A stretch of DNA of 64,000 nt from Pegethrix bostrychoides GSE-TBD4-15B (lineage in GTDB: Bacteria; Cyanobacteriota; Cyanobacteriia; Elainellales; Elainellaceae), in contig JAHHHV010000067.1 of NCBI GenBank assembly GCA_019359155.1, positions 1 through 64,000 on the forward strand, in the 5' to 3' direction. Shown here one piece after another: positions 25,586 through 33,999 of the stretch. The notes under the pieces are model-generated. The model worked only from the letters and a program-made list of their open reading frames with translations. It had not been told where the DNA came from and made no database searches. Position numbers and translations under genes: made by a program. The stretch's first letter is position 1. Every line of letters starts with the position of its first letter.

Positions 25586-26140
25586 TCAAGCAGCGATGGT
25601 CGCGTCATCCAGCAGGGTGCCCAGCAGCGCATCTTCGTCAAAATCGACGCCTTCTGTTTCCCCAAAGCTATCGCTGGCACGAGATAGTGAACTTGGCTTT
25701 TGCGGTGCAGGAGCAGGGGGAAGGTTTGTTATCATACCCGGTGCCATTCCAGCCATCGCCATCTGCTGAAACGCCTCTGTCACCGCTTGCCGGATCTCTT
25801 GTTTCAGATCCAGATTCGGCATAGCTGTCGCTGCGGTGGGAGACTCCAAACCGAACGCTTCACAGATCAATGTCATCTGGCGGCTCAACAGCTCTACCGA
25901 CTCACGGGCGATTGCCTTCAACTCCTCCTCGTTCAGATCCTCCTGCTCCTGGTAGGCAAACGGCTTCCAGAAGGCGCTCATTGCATCAATGCCCTTGTGC
26001 TTGCCCTCACGACTGCGAGCACGTTCGTTCTTGATCAGGTACTGGAACAACACACCTGTGGGCGAATCAACATCGGCATTGTAGGCAAACTGAATCCGCT
26101 GCCGCTCCCCCTGAACTTCACTGCTTTTGCGACGTGGCAT
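25586..26140 (-). CDS. ParR-like adaptor of a type II (actin) partition system
   Basis: About 184 residues from the ATG giving MPRRKSSEVQG (an upstream start at 26158 adds six residues). It lies 48 bp downstream of the actin-like gene on the same strand, the position normally held by the centromere-binding ParR. The N-terminus (IQFAYNADVDSPTGVLFQYLIKNERARSREGK) is basic and could be DNA-binding; the middle is helical and polar; the C-terminus is acidic (DFDEDALLGTLLDD), which fits the ParR tail that contacts filament ends. Sequence similarity to any known ParR is not evident to me, so the call rests on position and on this layout. Confidence 0.5.
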   Translation of the reverse strand: MPRRKSSEVQGERQRIQFAYNADVDSPTGVLFQYLIKNERARSREGKHKGIDAMSAFWKPFAYQEQEDLNEEELKAIARESVELLSRQMTLICEAFGLESPTAATAMPNLDLKQEIRQAVTEAFQQMAMAGMAPGMITNLPPAPAPQKPSSLSRASDSFGETEGVDFDEDALLGTLLDDATIAA

Positions 26141-26188
26141 CGTGGGTTCTCCTCTCAATTAACAACAAGCTGCAACTACAGGCTAAAA

Positions 26189-27316
26189 CTACAGAGCAAT
26201 TTTACTGGACTTGCCCATCAGTCCCTGAAACAGGCCATAGCAATCGGCCATCCGCAGCGGCAAGGACGGGTTGCTGCTGGCCTCTGGAAGCTGACTCACC
26301 ACCTCCAGCAACCGCTCCTGCATTCCATCGGCAAACATCAATTGCTTACTTAGCCCAAGCTGCTCGAAATACTGACTGATAGTGGGACGCAGCACATGAG
26401 CAGCACCACCACTGATGATGATATCGACTGAGCGCTCGGTGAGCTGGCCCAGCAGGTTGTCTTGCAGATAAACCAGAACAGCCTGCCAGTAGGTTTGCCG
26501 GACGATTTCTGCCAGTTGAGCAAAGTCATACAGGCCCGCCCGCACCTGAGAAATCTGCTGCGTCTGTCCCGTCGTCAGCGCCGTTAACAAGGCAGTGTAA
26601 TCAGCAGGCGTGACGCCCTGCGAGCGGGCTGCTTTTTCAAATGCTCCCCAGAAGCCGGGGCCATCTGAGTTGGACTGAGCAGTCTTGAGCGACCCGCCCT
26701 CGAAGCACAGAATCGACAGGTTGCGGTGTCCCAGCATGGCAATTAGCGTCCGGCGCTGTTCAACTACAAGCCCCAGAATCTCAAGTTGCTTCTTGCGGTT
26801 GAGGTACAGCCCGAAGCCTTCGGGGAAGAACTTGAGGCTCAGTTTGACCTGCTGTGGTTTGCCTCGGAATAGAAAGCCCTGCTTGGCAATCGCGGTCAGC
26901 TTGACAGCAATCTCATCGCGGGTTCTGATCTCAGTCAGCGGCAACGGCACCCAGATGTTGGCTTCATGTTCACTGGGCAGATGCTCGATTTCGGCAATCA
27001 CGCCTAGGGCTGCGGCCAGTTTGTAGGCCGCCTTGTCTGCCTTGTTGGCGGCAAAGCTATTGCTATCGAGACAGGTTTTGGCCACCTCACCCACCAGCAC
27101 GACTTCATCGCCCATCTGTAGCCAAGCGCTGTCTTGGGGACGGCCACCGATGTTGAGATTGGGCAGAATTGCCGTACTCAAGCCCTGGGCGACTTCTGCC
27201 CCCATCCAGAAGGGCACGGTTTGGGATGGCGTGACCCGATAGAAGAACTTGGAAGCCGAAGTACCGAGGTCTGCGGCAAGCGAAACGGTAGGTGGAGCAG
27301 TTGCAGTCATGTTCAT
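26189..27316 (-). CDS. parM: ParM/StbA-like actin homologue (plasmid segregation)
   Basis: About 375 residues from ATG 27316 (MNMTATAPPTVSLAADLG). The actin-fold phosphate-1 loop is AADLGTSASKFFYR near the N-terminus, the connect/phosphate-2 region resembles MLGHRNLSILCFEGG (about residue 205-220), and the adenosine motif is DIIISGGAAHVLRP near residue 315. ParM-type proteins form dynamic filaments that push plasmid copies apart, using ParR bound to a centromere. Presence here marks the element as plasmid-derived or able to exist as a circular form. Divergent from the relaxase, with a 346-bp region between. The operon also includes the ParR-like gene and the 133-residue protein. Confidence 0.75.
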   Translation of the reverse strand: MNMTATAPPTVSLAADLGTSASKFFYRVTPSQTVPFWMGAEVAQGLSTAILPNLNIGGRPQDSAWLQMGDEVVLVGEVAKTCLDSNSFAANKADKAAYKLAAALGVIAEIEHLPSEHEANIWVPLPLTEIRTRDEIAVKLTAIAKQGFLFRGKPQQVKLSLKFFPEGFGLYLNRKKQLEILGLVVEQRRTLIAMLGHRNLSILCFEGGSLKTAQSNSDGPGFWGAFEKAARSQGVTPADYTALLTALTTGQTQQISQVRAGLYDFAQLAEIVRQTYWQAVLVYLQDNLLGQLTERSVDIIISGGAAHVLRPTISQYFEQLGLSKQLMFADGMQERLLEVVSQLPEASSNPSLPLRMADCYGLFQGLMGKSSKIAL

Positions 27317-27662
27317 GAGCTTACTCAGAACGCTACACCACTCATGGTATAACCACTTCACCTATTTGGTTAGATACGGCTAGTTAACTTTGGTAAAGCC
27401 GCTAATTGTGGATGCAAAAGGTTAGATTATAGTGATTTCAGCAGTTGTGTGTTTCAGGGAAAACTCCTCGTTGCTACGCCTCAACGAGGCTGCGCCGAAT
27501 CTCAGACATTACGCCAAAACTGGCAAGAGAAAGATTGTAAACCCCACACAGCAACGGTTTTAGTGATTCTATTGCATCTATTCCAGGCTTTCTCAGTGCA
27601 TCTACCGCCGCTTCAGTTCTCCCTGTTGCGCTTCGAGTAACCTCGCTTCCAAGCACAGAATT
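27317..27662. promoter_or_regulatory. Divergent intergenic region with hairpin; candidate oriT/parC
   Basis: This 346-bp stretch separates the actin-like operon from the relaxase. It contains a perfect 8-bp inverted repeat CCTCGTTG (27466-27473) with CAACGAGG (27482-27489) around an 8-nt loop, and two copies of GGTTAGAT at 27368-27375 and 27420-27427, 52 bp apart. MobF relaxases commonly nick an oriT beside their own gene next to such a hairpin, and actin-type par systems use upstream centromere repeats, so either function fits. No nic consensus is recognised. Confidence 0.4.
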
Positions 27663-30600
27663 ATGCTGTCAATGAGCAATCTCTCTGCGAATCAGGCGGA
27701 GAACTATTATGACCAGGACGATTACTATGTCTCAGATACAGCTAAGGAACAGAGTAAAACTCAGTCCTCAACAGCGCAATGGCAGGGCAAAGGTGCGGCT
27801 GCTTTGGGCTTGAGCGGGGCAGTTGAACAGGTCATCTTTCAGAAGCTGCTGTATGGCAGATCGCCTCAAGGCCATTCTCTCCATGCCAAACGCATCGACC
27901 CGGCTAACCATCGTGCCGCCACTGACTACACCTTCTCTGCTCCCAAAAGTGTCTCGATTGCCGCTCTGATCCAGCAGGATTGGCGAGTGGTCGAGGCTCA
28001 CCAGCAGGCGGTAGAGACAGCGCTCTCAGTTCTAGAAGCACGGTTTGCCCAAACCCGCATCAGCACTCCGCAGGGCCGCCAGCGCGTCACAACTGGCAAC
28101 ATCATTGCAGCTTTGTTTCAGCACCAGACCAGTCGAGAGCAAGACCCGCAATTGCACAGCCATTGTGTCGTGGTCAATGCCACTCAGCTTGCAGACGGCA
28201 GTTGGCGCAGCTTCAGCAATGAGGCAGTCGTGCGGCATCAGAAACTGCTGGGCCAGATCTACCAGAACGAGCTAGCTTACCGACTGCGGCAACTGGGCTA
28301 CCAGATTACACCCCGCAGCAATGGGCAGTTTGAGTTAGCAGGTTATGATCCGGATTTGCTGAAGGCTTTTTCGACTCGCACCGGGCAGATTCAGGATTAC
28401 CTGAACAATTGGCAGCAGCAGCTTGCAGCCGAGGCTCGATTACCACTGGAGGCGCACCAGAAGAAACAGGCCACGCTCAAGACGCGCCGCGTCAAGCAGA
28501 TCGTGTCATCAGAGCTGTTACTGAAGACATGGCAGCAGCAGATCGAAACGCAGGGACTGCAAGTACCGGCCCTGCCGACTTTGACGCAGGACGTAACTGA
28601 GCTGAACAGCGTTAATCAGCAGGCAGCAATTGAGGCTGCTATCGAATCTGCCTCTGAGCGAGAAACGGTCTTTCGTCGCAGTCAAGTAGAACGCTTCCTG
28701 CTGGAGCATCATCTGGGTCAATTTCCTTTCAGCGAACTTCAACAAGCCATCACGACCCATCCCGAACTGGTTTTGGTCGATGCCATTCAAGAGAAATACA
28801 CGACCCAAACAGCGATCCAAAGAGAGCTGGACACGATTCGGCTGATGCAGCAGGGTAAGGGCACGATGTCAGCCATCGTCGCTCCAGAGGAAGTTGCCCA
28901 ATTGCTAGATCTCGTTTGGCTGACTGCTGGACAGCGAGAAGCCGTGACGTTGGCGGCCATCACAACTGATCAGTACATTGCTTGGCAGGGTGTGGCCGGA
29001 GCAGGCAAAACCTCCAGCTTGCGGCTGTACAAGGAGATAGCGGAAGCAAGAGGCTATCGGCTCAGGGGATTCGCGCCCAGCGCCCAAGCAGCAGCAGAGC
29101 TGGCTCAAGGGGCAAGCATTCCTAGCGACACAATTGCTAGTCTGCTTTGCTCCCCATTTCCAACCCATCAACCCCAGCTACCTGGAAACGAAATCTGGGT
29201 TGTGGACGAAGCCAGTTTGCTGAGCGCCAAAGTTGCCTATGACTTGCTGCGACGAGCCAAAGCACAGCAGGGCAGAGTGCTTCTGGTCGGCGATACTCGG
29301 CAGCTCTCAGCAGTAGAAGCCGGTAGCCCGTTCAGGAGCTTGCAGGCAGGCGGCATTGCAACCGTCAGGCTGAACCAGAGCCTCAGACAGCAAAGCCAGG
29401 AACTCAGGTCTGCTGTGGCGCTGGTGGCTCAAGACCGCGTGGTTGAGGGAGTTCGGACGTTAGAGCAGGCGGGCTGCATTCACGAGATTGCAGATCCTAA
29501 ACGACAACTAGAACAACTGGTGGATGACTATCTGGAACTATCAGCCCAGGAACGCGACCAAACTCTACTTTTGGCTGGCACGAATCAGCAGCGGCTCGAC
29601 CTGACTCAACATCTGCGCGAGCGGTTGCAGCAGGAGGGCGGCTTGGGCAATGATGCTTTCACCCTTCTGGGCCTGCGGCAGAAGAACCTGACTACAGTAC
29701 AAAGCTGTTACGCCACCTCGTATAAATCAGGAAATGTTTTGATCCCACATCAGGACTATCGCAAACAGGGGTTGTATAAGCACCAGCACTACACCGTGCT
29801 TGCCAAAGACCAGGCCAGCAACCAACTGACGCTGCAATCTTCAGACGGGAAAATACTTCAGATCAACCCAGCCCATTGCCCGAAGAAGACGCTGTATCAG
29901 ATGCAGTCTCTGCCTGTGGCAGCAGGAGATCATCTGCGCTGGATCAAGAACGACCGCAGGGCTGACATCCGAAACGGGCAGGCCTTTGTCGTGGATTCTG
30001 TTACTCCAGACGGCATGGCCCAAGTCACCGACCGGGATGGAAAAACGAAGCAGCTCAACCTCAATGGCAGGCAGCACCTCGACTATGCTTGGGTCAGCAC
30101 TGTCCACAGCAGCCAGGGCAGAACCGCCAACCGAGTCCTTACCTTGATGGATAGGACCACGACCAATCGGGAATCGTTCTACGTCACCATTTCGCGGGCT
30201 AAACATCAGCTCAGGCTGTACACAAACGACAAAGCTGCTCTAGTGGCGCTGGCTCAGAAGCCGAAGGCCAAAGAGAACGTCAGCGATTACATCTTCTTCC
30301 TTTTCCAAGGAGCAACTCACCATGCCCAGACCCCGCAGACCCCGGACCAGCTTGCCCCAGCCTCTGAGCATCGAGATCTCGCAAAGCACATTGGAGAATC
30401 TGTTGGAGGGCACATTGACCAAAAGCTTGCAAACGATCTCTCAAGACCTCCAGCCGACCGCGAGCGAACTGACTGCCTTGCGTCAACAAGTCGCCCAACT
30501 GGAGCAGCAAATGCAGCAGACCCAACAGACCCAACAGACCCTACCGCAGACTTTGAACGACAGCTTGAATCACTTTCTGGTGCAATTGCAGACTTCGTTG

Positions 30601-31154
30601 CAGAACGAAACCTCAGCGACTGCACGGGGGAGTTTGCAGCAGCAGTTACAGCAGTTGGTCGCGGCCTTGAGTACCTGGAGCAATCAGCTCAAAGCCGAAG
30701 TCAGCTTGCAGCAGCAGTTGCTCGCCTCCATGCAGCAATTGGAAGAGAAGCTGACAGCAGCCAATCTGCTCAACTGCTCGACTCCGAGCAACTCCTAGCA
30801 AACCAGTCAGCACCAGAGCAGGAGAATTTGCCCTCCAGCGAAGACGGCGCAGCGGTGCAGTATCGACAGCTCTGGCAGCGCTACAGTCAGAGCATTCAGG
30901 CCAGCAACCCGGTGCAGCAGGACTATCTGGCCGCAAAGCGGGCGTTTGAGGAGGGCTGTAGCCCCAAACAGATTGCGCTGATGCTGATTGCAGGCAGCTC
31001 CTATGTCCAGCAGATCCACCAGCAGCAGGGCAAGGCAGTGGCCAGAGATTATGTCAACCAGACGGCTCAAGCTGCTTGCTCACAAGCATCTGTACAGAAG
31101 CGAATTAGCCCGATACAGAAAGGAGAGGGTAGAGAATTAGGAGACTATTTGTAA
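27663..31154 (+). CDS. MobF-family relaxase-helicase (TrwC/TraI type)
   Basis: A 1163-residue protein. Its start MLSMSNLSANQAENYYDQDDYY has the typical two pairs of catalytic tyrosines (Y15/Y16, Y21/Y22). The metal-binding histidines are in HSHCVVVN near residues 163-170. A RecD2-like helicase follows: Walker A GVAGAGKTSS near residue 441-449, Walker B VVDEAS near 514, GDTRQLSAVEAGSPF near 542, and motif VI VTISRAKHQLRLYT near 845. The enzyme nicks and unwinds DNA for conjugative transfer. Residues about 887-1045 are overlapped by another ORF in frame +1 and look low-complexity in this frame. The last 100 residues carry the domain shared with the 133-residue par-operon protein. The IS481 insertion changes the end from Tyr-stop to Tyr-Leu-stop. 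Confidence 0.9.
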   Translation: MLSMSNLSANQAENYYDQDDYYVSDTAKEQSKTQSSTAQWQGKGAAALGLSGAVEQVIFQKLLYGRSPQGHSLHAKRIDPANHRAATDYTFSAPKSVSIAALIQQDWRVVEAHQQAVETALSVLEARFAQTRISTPQGRQRVTTGNIIAALFQHQTSREQDPQLHSHCVVVNATQLADGSWRSFSNEAVVRHQKLLGQIYQNELAYRLRQLGYQITPRSNGQFELAGYDPDLLKAFSTRTGQIQDYLNNWQQQLAAEARLPLEAHQKKQATLKTRRVKQIVSSELLLKTWQQQIETQGLQVPALPTLTQDVTELNSVNQQAAIEAAIESASERETVFRRSQVERFLLEHHLGQFPFSELQQAITTHPELVLVDAIQEKYTTQTAIQRELDTIRLMQQGKGTMSAIVAPEEVAQLLDLVWLTAGQREAVTLAAITTDQYIAWQGVAGAGKTSSLRLYKEIAEARGYRLRGFAPSAQAAAELAQGASIPSDTIASLLCSPFPTHQPQLPGNEIWVVDEASLLSAKVAYDLLRRAKAQQGRVLLVGDTRQLSAVEAGSPFRSLQAGGIATVRLNQSLRQQSQELRSAVALVAQDRVVEGVRTLEQAGCIHEIADPKRQLEQLVDDYLELSAQERDQTLLLAGTNQQRLDLTQHLRERLQQEGGLGNDAFTLLGLRQKNLTTVQSCYATSYKSGNVLIPHQDYRKQGLYKHQHYTVLAKDQASNQLTLQSSDGKILQINPAHCPKKTLYQMQSLPVAAGDHLRWIKNDRRADIRNGQAFVVDSVTPDGMAQVTDRDGKTKQLNLNGRQHLDYAWVSTVHSSQGRTANRVLTLMDRTTTNRESFYVTISRAKHQLRLYTNDKAALVALAQKPKAKENVSDYIFFLFQGATHHAQTPQTPDQLAPASEHRDLAKHIGESVGGHIDQKLANDLSRPPADRERTDCLASTSRPTGAANAADPTDPTDPTADFERQLESLSGAIADFVAERNLSDCTGEFAAAVTAVGRGLEYLEQSAQSRSQLAAAVARLHAAIGREADSSQSAQLLDSEQLLANQSAPEQENLPSSEDGAAVQYRQLWQRYSQSIQASNPVQQDYLAAKRAFEEGCSPKQIALMLIAGSSYVQQIHQQQGKAVARDYVNQTAQAACSQASVQKRISPIQKGEGRELGDYL
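30322..30798 (+). CDS. Candidate overprinted gene nested in the relaxase (coiled-coil protein)
   Basis: A 158-residue ORF lies wholly inside the relaxase gene in the +1 frame. Its ATG has a near-consensus AAGGAG eight to nine bases upstream (30308-30313), far better than most starts in the region. The protein begins MPRPRRPRTSLPQPLSIEIS, then is helical and coiled-coil (LTALRQQVAQLEQQMQQ; LQQLVAALSTWSNQLKAEVSLQQQLLASMQQLEEKL), with no cysteine before its last few residues and no membrane segment. The alternative relaxase frame here is poor in structure. IncQ plasmids encode MobB inside mobA in a different frame, so a nested mobilisation gene has precedent. Alternatives are an accidental ORF or a former gene fused into the relaxase. 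Confidence 0.6.
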   Translation: MPRPRRPRTSLPQPLSIEISQSTLENLLEGTLTKSLQTISQDLQPTASELTALRQQVAQLEQQMQQTQQTQQTLPQTLNDSLNHFLVQLQTSLQNETSATARGSLQQQLQQLVAALSTWSNQLKAEVSLQQQLLASMQQLEEKLTAANLLNCSTPSNS

Positions 31155-32382
31155 TAGACAAGACTTAATCTGACACTTTTGATAAACTTACTCTAGAGCA
31201 GAGGTGTCACAATGAACACACAAGACAAGATCATCCAAAACAAACTGGGCGTCATCAAACTGGCCAAGATGCTGGGCAACGTCTCTCAAGCTTGCAAGGT
31301 GATGGGCGTCTCCCGCGACAGCTTCTACCGCTTCAAACAACTCTACGACACTGGCGGCGAAACCGCTCTCCAAGAGATCAGCCGCAAAAAACCCTGCATC
31401 AAGAACCGCGTGGAAGCCCACATTGAACAGGCTGTGGTGGACTTTGCTATTGAGCAGCCCGCTTTGGGACAAGTGCGAGTGTCCAACGAGCTGAAGCAAC
31501 AGGGCATCCTGGTCTCGCCCGGTGGAGTGCGCTCCATCTGGTTGCGGCATGACCTAGAGACATTCCAAAAGCGACTCAAAGCCCTGGAAGCCAAGTCTGC
31601 CCAAGACAACCTGATTTTTACAGAGGCCCAGCTCAAAGCCCTGGAGAAGGCTAAGCAAGACAAAGAAGCTCATGGCGAGATAGAAACAGAACACCCTGGC
31701 TACTTAGGGTCGCAAGACACCTACTACATCGGCACCCTGAAAGGAGTCGGACGCATCTACCAGCAGACATTCATCGACACCTATTCACGAGTGGCGATGG
31801 TCAAGCTGTATGAGAGCAAAACGGCCCTGAATGCAGCCGACTTGCTCAATGACCGAGTGCTGCCGTTCTTTGAGTCACAGGATGTGCCCTTGCTGCGCAT
31901 CCTGACCGACCGGGGTTCTGAGTACTGCGGCAATGTGGCGCACCATGAGTACCAGTTGTATCTAGCTGTTGAGGACATCGACCACACCCGGACTAAGGTG
32001 AAGTCACCTCAGACTAACGGAATTTGTGAGAGGTTTCACCGCACCATTGGGGAGGAGTTTTATCAGATTGCGTTTCGCAAGAAGATTTACAGCAGCATTG
32101 AGCAATTACAGCAGGATGTGGATGAGTGGGTGGACAGCTACAACTGCACTCGACCCCATTCGGGGCGCTATTGCTATGGCAAGACGCCTATGCAGACGTT
32201 TCTCGACAGCAAGCAGATTGTGGAGGCGAAGATGCTGGAGCGACAGTATGAGGATAAGATGGAGGAGAAGACAGAGAACAAGAGAGAATACGGAGAATCG
32301 CCACCGACAAGTGAGGCACGTCTGACACCCTTTGTCAGTGTCCGCTAATTCACTACTGTCAGATTAAGTTTGATCTATTACA
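31150..32382 (+). mobile_element. Complete IS481-family insertion sequence (1233 bp)
   Basis: The ends are 26-bp inverted repeats starting TGTAATAGA and ending ACTTAATCTGACA, matching at 23 of 26 positions (31150-31175 and 32357-32382). The element is flanked by the perfect 7-bp direct repeat GACTATT at 31143-31149 and 32383-32389, which is the target duplication. It carries one transposase gene. Intact ends and duplication indicate a recent, unaltered insertion. Confidence 0.95.
31212..32348 (+). CDS. IS481-family DDE transposase
   Basis: A 378-residue transposase. An N-terminal helix-turn-helix (GNVSQACKVMGVSRDSFYRFKQLYDTGG, about residues 22-50) binds the ends, followed by the rve/DDE core: the first Asp in TFIDTYSRVAMVKLYE, the second in RILTDRGSEYCG, and the Glu in TNGICERFHRTIGEEFY. 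The C-terminal tail (KTPMQTFLDSK) is typical of IS481. All catalytic residues are present and the reading frame is intact, so it could be active. Confidence 0.94.
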   Translation: MNTQDKIIQNKLGVIKLAKMLGNVSQACKVMGVSRDSFYRFKQLYDTGGETALQEISRKKPCIKNRVEAHIEQAVVDFAIEQPALGQVRVSNELKQQGILVSPGGVRSIWLRHDLETFQKRLKALEAKSAQDNLIFTEAQLKALEKAKQDKEAHGEIETEHPGYLGSQDTYYIGTLKGVGRIYQQTFIDTYSRVAMVKLYESKTALNAADLLNDRVLPFFESQDVPLLRILTDRGSEYCGNVAHHEYQLYLAVEDIDHTRTKVKSPQTNGICERFHRTIGEEFYQIAFRKKIYSSIEQLQQDVDEWVDSYNCTRPHSGRYCYGKTPMQTFLDSKQIVEAKMLERQYEDKMEEKTENKREYGESPPTSEARLTPFVSVR

Positions 32383-32384
32383 GA

Positions 32385-33128
32385 CTATTGACCATACCAC
32401 TGTTTTCGCCACTGCTCCATCTGGGCGATCTCCTGCTGCTGGCTGCTAATAATGTCTTGAGAGAGCTGCTTGATCTCAGGACGGTCGGTTTTCTCCATCG
32501 CCTGATTTGCCATCTCAACTGCTCCCTGATGATGCGGGATCATGGCATTAATGAATCGCAGGTCAAACTGGTCGTCGGCTGCGCCCAAGTCCCCGGACAT
32601 CATCATGCTGTTTCGCATCTCCTCGGTCATCGGCATCATGTGCCCCATTTCTGCGTGATACATCATGGGAGTTTCCGCCATTGTGGGGTACCAAGCCTTC
32701 CGCCATTCCTTCATTTGCGCGATCTCTTTATCCTGAGCATCGATAATCTCTTGAGCAAGCTGCTGAACCTCTGGGCGCTTAGATTTCTGTAGCGCCTCTT
32801 GTGCCATTTCGACTGCGCCTTCATGGTGAGGAATCATTGCGTCAATGAATCGCAGATCAAAAGCTTCATCTTTTGGCCCCAGATCCATGTTCATGCTGCT
32901 GTGATCCATACCTGACATGGATGAACCGGGGCTTTGGTTCATCTGCATTCCACCATGATCCATGCCTGGCATGGGGCTTTGAGCAGTTTGAGAAGCGGAT
33001 TCGCTGCTCGTTGTCTGGGTTCCAGGAGAGTTGGCACAAGCCGCGAAACCGACGGACAGTAGAGTGGTCAGCCCGCCCAGTGCAAGCATGGTTAAAGATT
33101 GTTTGGCTGTCTTTGCTGCTTTGAACAT
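32385..33128 (-). CDS. DUF305 periplasmic lipoprotein, CopM-like copper binder
   Basis: A 247-residue protein with a lipoprotein signal ending in GFAAC (Cys31). The mature part starts with a Met/His-rich tract (PMPGMDHGGMQMNQ, MSGMDHSSMNMD) suited to copper. It then has two DUF305 units, each with the pattern DLRFI(D/N)AMIPHH(E/Q)GAVEMA, at about residues 91-145 and 189-243. DUF305 proteins form four-helix ferritin-like folds; the cyanobacterial copper protein CopM belongs to this family, hence the proposed role. The stop TAG lies inside the GACTATT target duplication of the IS481 element. Confidence 0.85.
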   Translation of the reverse strand: MFKAAKTAKQSLTMLALGGLTTLLSVGFAACANSPGTQTTSSESASQTAQSPMPGMDHGGMQMNQSPGSSMSGMDHSSMNMDLGPKDEAFDLRFIDAMIPHHEGAVEMAQEALQKSKRPEVQQLAQEIIDAQDKEIAQMKEWRKAWYPTMAETPMMYHAEMGHMMPMTEEMRNSMMMSGDLGAADDQFDLRFINAMIPHHQGAVEMANQAMEKTDRPEIKQLSQDIISSQQQEIAQMEQWRKQWYGQ

Positions 33129-33283
33129 GATTACCTACAGTTGCGTGGTGATTTAACTCTATTTTGACTGTAGACTTTCCAGGCGGCTGGAAAATCAAGA
33201 GCGGCTGACAGTATTCAGCATTATCACTAATAGTCTTCAGTTATACAGATCAAAACCGTTACTGCTTCCCCGCTCTTTGACGT

Positions 33284-33853
33284 TCATCGCCAAGGATGAT
33301 TGAGCGGTAGAATGAATCGATCACGTTTTGATGGAAACATAACAATCAGCTTCCCCCGGTTGTCTAGGCTCTGGCCAGCTTGGACAGCAGCGCAGAGTAA
33401 CGTGCAGGTTACGATGTCATCTGGTAATCCTTCAGATTGAGCTAATCGCCTGCCAAATACTACTGCTTCATCGTCGCGCACTAAAACTACTTTGCTGCTC
33501 CAATCAGGAGCCAGCGGCGCAGAAAGGGCTGTTGCTGCGATTCGCATGGGCTGCTCAAAGTCTGGGTGGGTATCAGCCAAAGACTGGTGACTCACTAGTT
33601 CAACCGCAATTGCTCGAAATTGAGGCTTACGTTGCTTCAGGGCAGCTATCACCTCCTCCAATCCATCTTCGCGAATACCCGCAATCAGAATGTCGATCGC
33701 GCCATTGGTTACCTGCCAGATGCTCTCAGCTTCCAACTGCATTGCCTTTTGACCTATTGCCAGATGCGCGACACATCGCTCCTGCCGTTCAATTTCAAAG
33801 AGAGGTTGAACCGACAGCTTTCCGGGGCTGGATGAATTGAGCCGTGACTTCAT
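33284..33853 (-). CDS. Hypothetical protein, unrecognised
   Basis: A 189-residue cytoplasmic protein without signal or membrane helix. Alternating strands and helices are apparent (VTNGAIDILIAGIREDGLEEVIAALKQRKPQFRAIAVELVSHQ, WSSKVVLVRDDEAVVFGRRL), with two cysteines in DIVTCTLLCAAV. I do not recognise it. An 11-bp-period TGAAA repeat lies 49 bp upstream of its start, the same motif found before other metal genes, so it may be metal-regulated. It stands between a DUF305 lipoprotein and the cupredoxin/CopA operon. Confidence 0.55.
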   Translation of the reverse strand: MKSRLNSSSPGKLSVQPLFEIERQERCVAHLAIGQKAMQLEAESIWQVTNGAIDILIAGIREDGLEEVIAALKQRKPQFRAIAVELVSHQSLADTHPDFEQPMRIAATALSAPLAPDWSSKVVLVRDDEAVVFGRRLAQSEGLPDDIVTCTLLCAAVQAGQSLDNRGKLIVMFPSKRDRFILPLNHPWR

Positions 33854-33901
33854 AGAAGGCTAGCACCGCTTGAATTTCTCTCCCATCATTTCACAAGAAG
33901 A

Positions 33902-33917
33902 TGAAATCAGGATGAAA
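33902..33917 (-). promoter_or_regulatory. Tandem TTTCA box (11-bp period) upstream of 33853 gene
   Basis: On the minus strand TTTCATCCTGATTTCA carries two TTTCA half-sites 11 bp apart, 49 bp before the start of the unknown gene. It is identical over 16 bases to boxes at 38243 and 39128. Confidence 0.55.
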
Positions 33918-33999
33918 CGCAGGAGAAGCAGCATTCTGCGCTGGTTCTGGCCTAAATCGCTGGTGTCAAACGATCTATCGACATGGATCTAGCCCGGTT

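Noticed and set aside
30280-30625. Minus-strand reading frames opposite the nested relaxase ORF
   Set aside because: They overlap the coding region antisense, have no Shine-Dalgarno and give compositionally odd proteins; they are shadows of the two plus-strand frames.
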